Source: Bugula neritina
Lineage: Eukaryota; Bryozoa; Gymnolaemata; Cheilostomatida; Bugulidae
Direction of reading: 5' to 3'
Assembly: GCA_964035545.1 (NCBI GenBank)
Contig: OZ037766.1
Span: 15,824,722 to 15,888,721 of the forward strand
Length of the DNA stretch: 64,000 nt
Under the pieces are notes generated by a model that saw only the letters and a program-made list of their open reading frames with translations, was not told the DNA's origin and did no database searches. A program made the translations under genes and the position numbers. Positions 41,406-53,984 of this stretch are shown here, one piece after another (the stretch's first letter is position 1; every line of letters begins with the position of its first letter).

Positions 41406-42669
41406 TGAGGGTCAGCCAATAAGTAGTGAGAATTTTGTCATAGATTTTGTTCTATTTTACCTAGCAATTCAATATTTTAAAACTTCTATAAATGGGATTT
41501 GCCATGACAGATCCAAAATTTCATCATTTTAGTGATTCAACTTTTTATATTCTTTAAATTCCAAATGGCCACCAAGCTGAGAAAATGCACTCATAGAGCA
41601 AAGAGCTGTTATAAGATTTTTGACAGCTGAAGGTGTCAGAGCAAGTGTTATACAAGTAGAATGAAAGAACAATATGGGGAAAACTTTATATCACAAACAA
41701 GCTGCTATAGGTGGGTTCATGAATTCAAGAATGAGCGAGAAGACATTACTGATGAGCCAGGAAATGTTAGGCAAGTGGATGTTTCAGCTCCTGACACAGT
41801 AGCTAAAGTGGAAAAGCTGATTAAATCTGATAGGAGACTGACTATTGATGATGTTGCTGAGACCATCGACATTTCATATGGAACTGCGCACAATATTGTC
41901 CATGAGAAGCTAGACTTGCTGACTGATGTGCACAAAGCCCAGCGTCTTATGGCTGCCAGAGAGTGCATGAGATGACTCAGACGGGAAGGGAATGTTTTCC
42001 TATCTACGATTATAACCACAGATGAAATCTGGGTGTATCATTACGAACCGGAATCAAAAAGACAATCAATGGAGTGGAAGCACCGCAGCCTCTCCTGTAA
42101 AGAAGTTCAAGTCACAAAGGACAACATGAAAGGTAATGCTTACAGTATTTTAGGATAAAAAAGGTCCTATAACTTTGAACTTTAAGAGCCAAGGTAACAC
42201 TATGGACTCTGAAAACTACTGTGAGCTCTTGACTGTAGTTAAGCAAGACATAAGAAGCAAGAGACGAAGCCTCCAGGCTTAAGTTGTCGTGTTGTACTAG
42301 GACAATGCTCGCCCACATACTGCTGCACAAACAATGGCCAAAATTGAAGAATTGAGTTAGGAGGTGTTAGTACACCCTCCTTATAATCCAGATTTGGCCC
42401 CAGTGATTCCCATTTTTGGGCCAATAAAGTGCCACATAAGAAGCAAGCACTTCACTGCTGATGCAGCGGTCATTGAAGCCGTGCGCAACTGGTTCCGAAC
42501 CCAGCTGCCGGAATTCTATTCTGCAGGAATTGAGAACCTTGTAGGAAGGTGGAACAAGTGCATAGAAAAAGAAGGGGACTATGTTGAAAAAGGAAAAAAA
42601 TTGTTAAGCTTTATCTTATTCTAATAAAAAGTTATAACAAAACTCCCACTACTTATCGACTGACCCTTG
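41406..42669 (+). mobile_element. mariner (Tc1/mariner, DD34D) element, decayed
   Basis: Terminal inverted repeats (tgagggtcagccaataagta against the complement of tacttatcgactgaccctt) are flanked by TA on both sides (41404-41405 and 42670-42671). The length of 1264 bp is typical for mariner. The transposase is broken by frameshifts and stops, but shows a helix-turn-helix part (SCYRWVHEFKNEREDITDEP), TTDEIWVYHYEPES, QDNARPHTA and HPPYNPDLAP. A small deletion just after DLAP disrupts the region of the third catalytic aspartate. A paralogous empty site exists at about 44735. Confidence 0.92.
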
Positions 42670-42689
42670 TATATTTTCAACTGCCACTC

Positions 42690-43000
42690 GAGGGTGGGAA
42701 AATCTAACCGAGACAAAGCATGGGAGGAAACCAAGAGCAACTACTACATGATGATATCATCCCATTCTAGTATTAAGCTGTTGACAAGGAATACTGAGAC
42801 AGTAACATCATTGAGGAAAACTAAGAACAAAAATAAAATTCTGGAGCAACATATCAAGAATCTTAGTTTTGCATCACCCAGGACACCTACAATAAAGCCC
42901 TCAGACAATACAACTACCAAAGGGGATGAAGTGCCTGAAGAAAGTCAGTTCAAGTTCTGAGCTCTCAAAAAACTCCAGTTTCAAAAAATTAGATAGCACT
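42690..43000 (+). repeat. Second copy of the 40.9-kb internal repeat
   Basis: Matches 40895-41175, sharing tttgcatcacccagga and gttcaagttctgagctctca. It lies immediately right of the mariner insertion and ends where the GGGGTAAC-family sequence starts. Confidence 0.7.
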
Positions 43001-44518
43001 GATATTCATTATACATTATATCATTGAGGAAATACACTTGTATTTCATTAAAATAAATTGTGATTTGCTCCTTTCCTCCACTATCTTGTCCTCTAGCCAC
43101 AAACCTCAGCCACTGGGCGTTGCTGTTTATTCTCAGCTAAAGAGATATTACAACATGGTGCATGCAACTCATGACAGCTACAAAACCTCTTGCAATTCAT
43201 AAAACTAAAAAAAAAATTAGTAAAGCCTTCTCTAGAGCAATGGTGCCATCAAATATGGTTTATGAAGCACAAGAATTTATATTTTTGATCAGCACATTTT
43301 TCCAAATGACAAGTTCTACCAATCGTTCATCCCTGTCTAGCCTCCTTCTGATTAGCCTAATGTTGATTTTCTGCCCACTAGCATGGATGGTACTTCTACA
43401 TTACCTCTACAGCGGCTAACGAAGCTAACAATGTGCTAAATCAACTATCCCCAAATTCCAGCAGCAATGCATCAACATCTATGGTTGTGGCAGACACTAT
43501 ACTAACCCTGAATAAATTTGCCCCTTCTCTAAAGCAAGTCTAGAAAAACCACTCAGCACTACAAATGTCATTCTACCTGCATTTGACTGATACCTCGGTG
43601 AAGACAAGACTCTGAATTTAGCTGAAAAAATAACATTGCAAATGCACAAAAAAGCTCCTAAAAATGGAAACGCATGTCCATATAGTAACTGACAAAATTG
43701 TGTAAAAACATGCAGCAAGTTATTACTTTTATCAGTTTTATGCTCTTTTTTGCAATAGCCAGTGTGAAATATGACCGTGATACGCTTTTGGTGGTGAATT
43801 TTCTTATTATAGGTAAAGGCAAAGCAAACATTCTCAGAGCAGTTTAGCAATGAGACTAATGGAAAGAAGAAATATCAGCTTGTAAAAGCACATGAGTCAG
43901 ACATTGATGACTGAATAAGCAAAAATATAAACGAGTGTCTCCTAGATGACATTCCTACAAGTGCTTCCATTTTAAATGCTGGAGATTGCATCTTAGCTGC
44001 AGTTCATAGAAAAAAGTCCACTCGGGATTTTGTAGTACATGTTACTAACGTTTTTCTGGTAAAAATTTCTTTGAAGTAGAATTTATGCTTAAAAAGAGAA
44101 AAAAAAACATTATAGTTTCAAAAACTAATGATAATGGCAACGTAGAAACGAGTGATGTGCGTTTGATTTTGCCGCCCTCTGCTATCTGTAGTGGCACAAA
44201 CTGTACAGCTAAAACATGACTTTTGCTGTAGATTTAAAAGAGTATTTTTAATTACTTGTGTATTAAATAAATACAAATCAGATGCAACCAAATCAGAAGT
44301 TTGATATATCTATTATGCTCCACCCAGTGACTCATTGTACCCCGATTTTTTGGTCATAGAAATTTCTTTCTTATGAAAGTTGTGGAAGAGATAGAAACAA
44401 CAAACTGATACCTATAATAGACAACTGGTGTAGAGGTTAGACTAGAGATCATTGAATTTTCAACTTCACAAACAAATAAGAGTAAAAAATTAAAAGTTTT
44501 GCCCATTGTGGCTCGGTT
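42995..44518 (-). mobile_element. GGGGTAAC-type TIR element, longest copy
   Basis: In reverse orientation this matches 32545-33645 at both ends but has about 900 bp extra (about 43090-44000). Its terminus (ggtaaccgagccacaatggg on the minus strand) corresponds to the element's TIR. The plus strand around 43920-44215 shows decayed coding-like sequence (CLLDDIPTSASI, DCILAAVHRKKSTRDFVVHV, SDVRLILPPS). It loosely resembles the C-terminal tail of pogo/Tigger-type DDE transposases, but that match is tentative and lies on the strand opposite to copy 1. Confidence 0.5.
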
Positions 44519-44845
44519 ACCTCCAAGAAAATATCATCTTCTGTTGCGCCCAAAGAAGATCAATATTTTTGACACCATAAAACGATGTGTCGTGTTTAAT
44601 CTTCCTGTAACAGTAGTAGAAAAGTTTTTCGGCTGTATTTCTAAATAATACTTTTCTTAATGATGTTTTACCGCAGCATTAGAGTTTAATAATTTATTGT
44701 AAAAGTTGGTTCATTTCTTGCATTTATATATTGTCAGCTGCCACTTGATAGTGGGCCAATCTGACCAAGACAACATGGGAGGAAACCGAGAGCAACTACT
44801 CTGTCGAGGAATTCGTCATGAAATCATCTCATTATTTCTCAGCAC

Positions 44846-45237
44846 ATGCGAAAATGCTATACCTGCATTCCTATAGAGAAACCACCTGCAAAGAAATCAA
44901 TCATTGTCTTAGATTACATGCCAAGAATGCAGATTGATATGATCGACATGACTAACGACATGACTAACGGCCAGATAAGGAATACAAGTGGATACTGTCC
45001 ATGCGAGACCACTTCAACAAGTTCAGTTGGACTCATTCCTCGACACCCAAACATGCTGCAGGCCCTCTGTCTGTTTGGAGCACCACGTATCCTGCAGTCT
45101 GAGAATGGAAATGAGTTTATTGTTGAAGTGATCAATGCACTCACCCAAGTCCAAGAGAGCTTACTACACAATATCAAAGGCTGTTTGCATCAGAAAAATA
45201 GCACACTTCATACTTTGAGATCTTTCCAAAGTTGACA
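44846..45237 (+). pseudogene. GIN/SCAND3-type integrase fragment
   Basis: A 129-codon frame contains RMQIDMIDMT near the start and LFGAPRILQSENGNEFIVEV later. These match two blocks of the retroviral-type integrase core in GIN-1, SCAND3 and KRAB-A-domain-containing proteins (MQVDLIDM and FGAP.ILQSDNG.EF). Between them another frame reads KEYKWILSMRDHFNKF, so at least two frameshifts have occurred. The usual Asp of the second block reads Glu. It is therefore a relic, probably from a Ty3-like or Ginger-type element. Confidence 0.7.
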
Positions 45238-45239
45238 AG

Positions 45240-46086
45240 TTTGTAAAATCGTTTAATGTGAACTTCAAAGAGATCAAATAGAGATACTTTCCAACTCTCT
45301 CACCATCACAGTAAGTCTCTCGTCCAACGATCGTTCTATGATGAGGCTATTCTGCAAATATCTTGAAGAATGTTTTGATTTTGAAGAATATAAGGGGGGT
45401 CAAAGGCAAAGGCATTGCCAACCAGACATTAAGCTTTCACTGCTTTTAACAGCTATATGCAAAAAGCCTAAATAGCTGCTCACCAAGCTAAAAGCACGGT
45501 GTAATGAAAAGACATAAGATACCTTTTCATATAGATGCAAGTGCGGGGATCCAATTTCATGAAATTTGCTGCAGGAAAAACCTACTACACATTGTGTGGT
45601 GTCTGTAGTGCAAAAGTTTATTAGGTAATTTTTATGATATTTCGTTTAATTTTACTGCTCACCTACAGGCTACATCATCTGCTTTGCAGGAAGAAGATTA
45701 CTTTAATATAAACACCAGAGTGCAAAAACTCAATCACTATCAATTAAAAATGTGAATTAAAACTAAAAAAGTGGGTCGTCTGAATGGTAACAAGCCAATT
45801 GCATCAAATCCAAATCAGCTTTCCAAAATTGCAGTTCTAACATGTTGTGCCTACATGAAATCAGTCTAAAATCTGCACACAACAGCTTATTCTAGGCTAG
45901 ACTGAGTCTCAGCACACAGTCCATGTGGGGAATCCACAGCATGCAGCCTCACCCTAAGTGTTTGGCTTAAAGTCTGCAGGTATTAATATTTGCTGTATTA
46001 GCTGGCAAAAACTAATTAATTGCACAATATAAGGCGAGAAGGCACATAGTGGAAAAAAGAATATATTTACACCGAGAAAACATTTG
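45240..46086. other. Decayed retroelement-like sequence, no gene recognised
   Basis: Short broken frames on both strands give no clear family. The stretch lies between the integrase relic and the 3' end of transporter copy E. Confidence 0.35.
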
Positions 46087-49000
46087 CTACATCCTATGAA
46101 CATTTTCATTAAGATTCTGTTTCATAAATCGGTCACCACGGGTGCATGCTACACTTTGCATTATGATGGGCAAAACACATACAATTATACCATAGCCCAG
46201 CAAAAATATTGTCATTACTCTGATTCCCAATATTTCAACAAAATGGCCAAAGGTTGGCAGAAATGAGAGGTCAGATATACCAGAAGCAATTGAAGGTACC
46301 ATAACTCCAGTAGCAGTCAGAATTATATAGCGGTTAGTCCAAGCAACTCCTGAGGGGTAAATTGGACCAGTAAAAAGCCCAAAACAACTTACAAATAGCC
46401 ACAGAGCGGTGTGGTTATCACTGTAGAAAAACAGAACTAAAGCACTAATTAAATTCCCCACACCTTCAATAAAAATAACATACTTCATATGAATCAAACT
46501 ACTAACTAGACAGCCTAGTGTTCGACCAACTGTATGAAATACCCAATAATTTGTCAGAAGGTTTTCAGCTTTACTTGGGCTGAAGCAAGCTTGATTTCTT
46601 GCATAGGAATAAAGATATTTGCCTATAATCCTTTCACCACTAGTTGCTATGTAACACCACAAAAAAAGTAGCACATAAATGAAAAAGGCAAAAATTGGAT
46701 CACCAGGAGCACAAACATTGAAGTTGAAAGTGTCTCTGATTGATCTCTTACTTTTTTTCTTATGATAATTATTTGAAACTTTATCTAACTTATTTTTAAA
46801 TAAATAAAAAAGGAGCCAGATAAAAGCTACTACAGTCACAATCGCTGTAATAATAAAAAACCCATATTTTAGATTAGAGGTTTCAGAGAGAGAGCTTGCA
46901 TGTGGGTTTATTGTTACATTAGATAGTGTCGAATCATTCCTATTTATGACATCAAATGTAAAGTTAGTGAAAGGTGGAGTTATCATCACTTCACAATCAA
47001 AATTGGTAATTGTCTTCTCATTCACAGGAAGTTTCTTACTGATAAAAGACTTCACAATTTGAGGGACGATAAAGCCACCAACCCCATATCCAATGTGAAC
47101 ACTGTGAAGAGGTCCACTGGCTTTCTCTTTCCCAATACCCATGATAATTATTTGACCAGCTGTAATAAAAATAATAATAATATATAGATGGTGTACACAC
47201 AAGAAGTATAAGTCAATATCTCACATTTATACTCAACTACATTTTTAGCTTGCCCCAACCCCTATATTTTAGCAGCGATTACAAACATATTGGAATAGAA
47301 ATTAACATAAGCTTTATTTTACATTAAAAACTAGAACATATTTGAGAATTCCTATAAAAAATATCTCACCAACATTTAAGAGAACATCCGCCCAACCTAG
47401 TATAGCATTAATTATGCCATACACAACGACATAACGGCAGAATGGAATAACTGAGTTTAACCCAGCTGAAACCATCACACATACTACTAGGATAAGTTCA
47501 CTTTTGTGGTGAAGTCTTTCCACTATGTATCCCCCACCTGAAAATGGAAAGTGATAGCATAATATAATATTATTGTGTAGCATATGTTATCTTAAAAATC
47601 TTATTTTCAAGTTATTTTACTCACTAATATTACCTTTGCTCTGATTATTTATTATATTTTATACATGTCCTATAGAATGTGAGTTCACATTTTTAGATGA
47701 TATTGTCAACATAACTGTTTATTGAAGAGCTGAAAACATAGAAACAACACATAAAACATTCTCAACATTCAAGCTACTGAGAAAAACTATGGAGTGATGT
47801 TTTACCCAGAAAGCATCCACATAAGCCACCAACACCTTTCATAGATATAGCTTGAGACAGAGCACCATAGTTTGAGTTTGTTAGGGACATCAGATCTTGA
47901 AATGTTGCTCCATTTACTTCTGACCACAAGCCCTGTGCAACAGTAGGCTATTCATGTAAAATACTTCGTAACATTACTTATCATTCTGGTATTATCTCCA
48001 CAATATTGTGTTCTATTGCAATGTTTCTATAACAAGTCATAACCTTACCATACAAAACCAAATTAGTATAACACAAAATGTTTTCATCATTTTATACATC
48101 ATTGAGATTTGCTTTTCCTCAGGTGGATCATCGTTTGGTTCATTTTCATCAAATCTCTGTTCAAGCTGCAGAAACGGCGCCTGTATAGCAAAAACCACAG
48201 GCTTGTTGTTTATATTTCAATTTATCACTTATCAACATCAATTACTAGTGGCATAAATAAATGAATATGAAAATCGTTTGTTTAAACTTTAAAACATTCC
48301 TTTTTTCTCTCTATACAACCAATCAATATAAGCAAATAAGTTAAAACTACAATCAAAATCACATAGTGGTGTTTATTGCTGTAAAGGATTTGCTCTGAAG
48401 ATGAGTTCAGGCTAAATTCTGATAATTTTCTGTAATAAAAGTATTTCTTGAAAATGTTCCATCATAGCAGTTTCATGAAATTAATTCACTTCTTCTTAAC
48501 AGTTATTTGGTATATTATTAGATCGTTATTAAACACATCATTAAAAGTAAAATCATTGCAGAATTTTTAAATTGTATTGGCAAAAGTGAAAGCTTATGTA
48601 TTGAAAAATAAAACAAATAGCAATATATTTGAAATAGGGGTAACAGGGGGGGGGGGGAGGGGAGTGCTCTCATTCGTCTATTTTTTAAGTTACTAGTTTA
48701 ATAATCTCTAGTCTTAATGCTGCATCTGTTGTCTATTACAGGTATCAGTTTGTTGTTTCTATTTCTCTCACAACTTTCAGAATAATGAAATTTCCATGAC
48801 GAAAAAATCGGCACATTTTTGTAGTTTTGTAGTCTTACCATGATGTCTTTGATATTTTACAAAAAGGTCATAAATGGCTATATCTATAGATTTTAGTAAC
48901 ATTTCAACCAACTTTTTGGGCAAACAAACTAATAACAGTGATCAGGGTGCAATAATCAGGTGGCCCAATGTGCCCCGGTCAGCGTGGCTCATTGTGCCCC

Positions 49001-49466
49001 GTGTGGCCAAATTGAAAATAAATGTGCCTCAAGGAAAATTTATTTTAGAGTTTGCTGTTATACTAGTTAAGCAATGTAGAGACAAGCAATGGCAACAATA
49101 TCAGTAAAGTCTAGGCTTGTTGCCTTTGAGTGTAAAAAGTTATAAAGCTTTAATGACATCTTAGAAAATTTAGAAAAAGTAGGTAAAAACAGTTTTTTAC
49201 TCGCCTTTTTAACACGTATGTTCCGCAAGTGTTGAAACCACAATGGCTGAATAATTATGTCAATACCTGTTTATGAAAAAAATCACAACTCTAAGTCAAC
49301 AAGTTCTCTCACAATTTGGCCGGCTTTTTGTACCCCTATGACCGTTGTGCCCCCCCCCGTTACCCCTACTAATAATGCAGTTTGGATTCAACTGGAAATT
49401 TGTATAATAATGAATATTTACCTCTTCCTCAATCTCTTGTAGCTTGTAAGACTCCATTGCTTTCAT
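46087..49466 (-). CDS. Transporter copy E: NaGLT1/MFSD4-like MFS transporter, intact
   Basis: Minus-strand exons 49466-49422, 48180-48049, 47932-47806, 47537-47370 and 47159-46087 total 1545 nt and encode 514 aa. Phases are 0, 0, 1, 1 as in copy B, and all splice sites are canonical. Exon 1 gives MKAMESYKLQEIEEE; the second ATG (49457) aligns with the start of A and B, so translation may begin there. Domain order matches B: helix 1 at FCVILIWFCM/GLWSEV, GGYIVERLHHKSEL, LGWADVLLNVG, GQIIIMGIGKEKASGPLHS, FTGPIYPSGVAWTNRYI. The C-terminus differs (RFMKQNLNENVHRM instead of RFSKIVA). Compared with B, the conserved MDIW loop reads MGIG, which may affect function. Intron 1 hosts a complete TIR element. 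Sugar uptake is the family role; the substrate is unknown. Confidence 0.87.
48637..49372 (+). mobile_element. GGGGTAAC-type TIR element, short copy, in intron 1 of copy E
   Basis: Ends are aggggtaacagggggg and, reversed, aggggtaacggggggggg, giving short terminal inverted repeats. About 736 bp long and without coding capacity, so it is a MITE-like internal deletion derivative of the family seen at 32545 and 42995. It contains attgtgccccg and atgtgccccgg. Poly-G runs make the ends length-uncertain. Confidence 0.72.
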
Positions 49467-49469
49467 ACT

Positions 49470-52400
49470 GAATCACTGGCTACGCTTCAAGAGTATTTTC
49501 TTTAAAGTCATTCTCAAACTTTCTCTGTTTATAAACAATGATAATAAATTAAAACAAGATTATCCCATAAATAACTGCCACTGCATTTTAAATGTAAATA
49601 AAATCTATTGGAGAAGCCTTGCATGTCATTAGAAACTATAGGTTGACAACTTACATAAAAACTTCAAAGCTGCTTAATTGCATAACTATTGATACTTATA
49701 TAATAATATAGTTAAATAATAGTTGAAAATAACATAAAATATTAAAATTTTCAGGAAAAATATGTAGAAAAATTATCCTATTCAAACATGTTTTTTGTAT
49801 TTTTATATCCCTATATATTATATAAATTACAAAAATTGTAATATTTATATTACATATCCATACTACCTAGTGAAGTTACTTTTTTCTTAGAGAAGAGAGG
49901 ACAACTTTTCCATTTCACTGAAACTAATGTAAAATGACAAATTATTAAATTGATAAAGCATTTAAAACACAAAAATAACACATAAAATCAGCAAAATAAT
50001 ACTCACAAACCTAAACAACAAACTACTCAAACGCAATTTTATAATTCTTACAACTTCTAAACCGTTTTTATCTATTCAGGTAAGACTGATACACTTTAGT
50101 TTGTCAGCGCTGCTACTGCTGATGTTATTACTAGGACTACTGGGGACATCTCACTATTCCAAAGGCTTGATAGTATGCCTACACCGCGAGTAGCACAAAT
50201 GTCTATCATATATAGCAAATGCAATGCTATTAGTATAACTATTAGCACTACTACTAGTTGTAGCAGTATATTTACTTTTAGTTTTATTAGTAGTATTACT
50301 ACATGTCAAACTTTATGTTGCACTAAAATAAAGTGAAGAATTAGAATAACAGAACCTTTTAGAAATTTGCATAATAAGTTGCCTGACTATATGAAATATA
50401 GCTAAGCAACTCAACTAAAATCTGTGAATCCAAACTTGAGTTTAGTAAAAATCTACATTCACACCTAAAACTAACAACAATTACGATATAGTAATTACTA
50501 TTGATATATATGTACGAACAGTAAAACCTATATACATTTTTATACTGTCATAATCATGATCATATAAATGAAATTGAATAACCAATTGCTGGTTTGGTCT
50601 TACTTTTAATTTTTTTTATTTATAAACTCATACCAGTGTATTGGTATAGTGATACCAATACTTATAGTAACAGTCATACTCATTGTGATACTGATAGTGA
50701 TATACAAAGGCAGTAACTTATACTTATAGATAAACTGTAAGTGTATTTACCATCATCATGTTGTTTGGTTTGGGTTGCAGGTTGAGGTCCAAAACATTAA
50801 GAGTATATTTCAATTATAAAAACTGAGAGCAATTGCCAGATAGAAACAGGAACATCTTAAAAAAAGTTTTTTAAAATCTAAATTCATACTCTCATAGCGA
50901 TGGTCATGAACATGAGAGTTGAGACTGAGTATACTAATCTCAAAGTCAGTGTGCGGGTCACTGTGACTGTCAGTGTCAAACTCAAAATAAAAATCAAATT
51001 TAATCTGAATGTTAAACTGAAAATAAATGTCATGCCTTCACTTTCTCTACCTGTTCAGACTTCCATGTGAGTGAAAAAGTAACATTAACAGTAAAAGTAA
51101 ATGTAACTGTAACTCACTAACTCACCACGAGTGCAAGTTTTCTGTTAGAGTAAATTAGTGTTATGAATTAATAATTACTATAACTATTAGTATTAGTAAT
51201 AGTTATACTAATAGTAATACTTATAAAATAAGTTATAACTATCAGTATTACTATTACTATTACTATTAGTATTACTATTAGTATTACTATTAGTTAATAT
51301 TAATGTTATTGGCTCATTCATATTGTTTATCACTAAAAGTAAATATTATACTTGTAGTAATATTTATACTTTAACTAATACTTATAAAATAAGTTATAAC
51401 ATTACCTTATGGCTTATAACTTATAAGTTATACTTATAAAGTTATACTTGTACTTATACTAATACTTATACTTAAAGTTAAAGTTATACTTATACTTATA
51501 GCCTATAGGATATTTTCTTCATTAGAATAAAAAATATATCACTATTATTCAAATGATCATACCATGCCTAAAAGTTTTGCTTTTATTAAAATAATGAGCA
51601 AACTAATCGTTCACATTGATGTTTTAATTTCAGTTATAAGCGAGATATCTTCCTTCAAATTCTATTGTCGTCATTGCCACAGTGAGCGCAGTTACTTAAC
51701 AGGAAATATGTCTTTAAAAATAAGAGGTCGCAAATGGAATCGTAAACTGTCAGCCAATAGGGTGATAATCGCCGGTAAATAGATAGTAGATTCTAGGAAA
51801 TGTTAACTACACAAAACGTAGATTCAGATAGGCATAATGAAACTTATGCTAAAAGCATAGTTGTCATCATAATGAAGCTTGCACAGCATAATTTGTCTTG
51901 TCAAAAAAACATTGATGTATGATTGGTTGGAGCCTATAAGCAGTATCAGCAAATCTGTTAAGGATGGCCTGCAACAGGAGTTTAAAGAACAGTTTAACCC
52001 TAAGAACGGAAGAAGAAGCAATCCTGATTAAATGTCTGTTGCAACTTAACCATGGTGGTTGAATATCCTTGTAGGATTTGAAACACTATGACGATGCTGT
52101 TATTATAATTGCTATTAAATAATTTTCAGTATGGCTTAGTGTGTGTACATTAACATAATTTACTTACTGTATATAATAGTTACATTTTTGATATGCATTA
52201 AATGTGTTTGTTTAAACTTTAGATTTCGGTGCAGCAAAAAACAAATTTTAAAAAGCCTGTTTCCCCATATTAAAAATGTAACCAAATAATGTTGTATTTT
52301 ACCAAATTATACATTGTAATATAAGCATTATATAATGTCATTATATAGGACACTGTTATTTTATTAAAGGTAAGAGAGATTTATGCCATGCAGGATATTT

Positions 52401-53001
52401 TCTGGGTGATATCATCGCAGATATACTGCAGTTGATAAGAATCTCAAAGAGTCAGCACTGCTATCCTTATGTGTTGATAACTATGCCTTGATGTCTGCAT
52501 ACTTTTTTAAAAGCTGATGCTTAGAATAAAAAGGTTTCTTTTAGGATTATAATCAGTTTTATCAACAATTTTTTGAAAAATCTCAATTTGTTCTATATTA
52601 GTGGTTCACATTCTTTTATATCACCAAAATAGTTTTATGAGAGTCAGGTTGTAATAATAACTACGTGTATACAAAACATAACTCCAATGATAAGCCAAGC
52701 AGGAGACATTTTGAAATTATCTGCTATAAAAATACATGCTGCTATCTGCAAGCAACACTTGACACAATTATGAATTTTAGCTGAAAGGTTCATTCACATA
52801 ACTACCACAACTTGAAGTTGTTTTGAGCTTATATTTGTTTAGATACCATAACACCTAAATAAAGTATGAAAAACCTTACTTCCTTTCGAGTGAAAATTAT
52901 AGCTACATAGCTCGAAGGTCTTTTACTCTCTATAATACCACACTGGTTTGTGGACCATTGAAAGTATGATAGGCCTACACTACAATTCCAAGCTTCTCAT
53001 T
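49470..53001. other. Intergenic, AT-rich with simple repeats
   Basis: Upstream of copy E. Holds degenerate tandem words such as tattactattac (51240-51300) and atacttatacttataa (51350-51510), plus atactgatagtgatac-type repeats near 50630-50710. A 72-codon frame at 51564-51782 has no recognisable similarity. Confidence 0.45.
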
Positions 53002-53356
53002 ATTTAAATCAGGGGTGTCCAACCTTTTCAGACCGAGGGCCACTGAAAGGGAATGTTTCATGGCAAGGGCCACATTGCAAGCTTCAGCTTGAGCTGGGGG
53101 CCACAGCATCAGTATTTTTTAAATTATTTTATTCCAAATTCTCATGGAACATTACACAATAAGGTCCAAATAGTTACTGCAGGCTGCATGTTTTGTAGCA
53201 TGTATAGAAATAAGATGTTTAAAAGGTGTTTTTCACTCTAATTCATGTATGCATGTGAAAACTAATTGTAGCTTTATGCCTTGGAGGGCCACATATATGT
53301 GGGCTGGAGGCCACATCCGGCCCTGGGGCCGCCTGTTGGACAACCCTGATTTAAAT
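53002..53356. mobile_element. hAT MITE with 8-bp target duplication
   Basis: The element spans 53010-53348 (339 bp), with terminal inverted repeats CAGGGGTGTCCAAC and GTTGGACAACCCTG. It is flanked by a perfect 8-bp direct duplication ATTTAAAT (53002-53009 and 53349-53356). TIRs starting CAGGGGTGTCC with an 8-bp duplication are the hallmark of hAT elements. There is no transposase, and short internal words (gggccac) recur in both halves. Confidence 0.95.
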
Positions 53357-53518
53357 GGATTTTTCCTTCTACGTTTGTTAGCAGTTGCATTGACTGAAAC
53401 CACAACCATAAGTTCATGCAAACTGCAACCACAAATCCGTTTGAATAATGCTACGTCTTGGAAACGAAGTGATATATACCATGAGAAAACAGTGTTTAAA
53501 TTTATGATGAAGTTGTGT

Positions 53519-53984
53519 TGTAGTTTTGTGCATTACTCAGTTTAGTATTATTGTATTACGAGTTGTTGCTGCATGTTCTATTATGAGGTTACGAGAGAGA
53601 AACCGAAATAGTTGACATTTGTAAAAGAACTGTATTGTAATTCTAATTATGCACGAATAAAGTCATCAATAACCATGAACGAATAGATATACATAAACAG
53701 CTAGACAATGTTATCCTGGTCTATTCGATAGTTCTCCTCAGAGTGAGGCTGGGCGCTAGAAGGCGCTGTTTATATTCGGTAGGTTGATGTTGATTGGCCA
53801 GCAGAAGGTTCCGGCGGTAACACAGTGCATATAGAGGCGCGGTACCGCATATAACTGCGGTATCACTAACGGAGTTGTGTTCTCTTAATTTAATACTTCA
53901 TAATATAATATAATACATTGTAACTGTTCTGCTGCAAGTGCTTAGGCAAGGGGGTACGGTGTCATACTCGCCTCGACTACTGCA
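53519..53984 (-). mobile_element. LTR-like element, same family as 36.06 kb
   Basis: 466 bp running from tgtagttttg to ctactgca. Colinear with 36060-36529, including the gtgaggctgggcgc and gattggcca words and aataaagtcatca. No coding sequence adjoins it, so it is probably a solo LTR. Confidence 0.65.

Noticed and set aside
41661-42624. Mariner transposase as a functional gene
   Set aside because: Several frameshifts and stops, including damage at the third catalytic position. Annotated as a decayed element instead.
51564-51782. 72-codon plus-strand frame with a CRHCHSE motif
   Set aside because: Short, no second zinc-binding pair and no neighbours or homology that would support a zinc finger.
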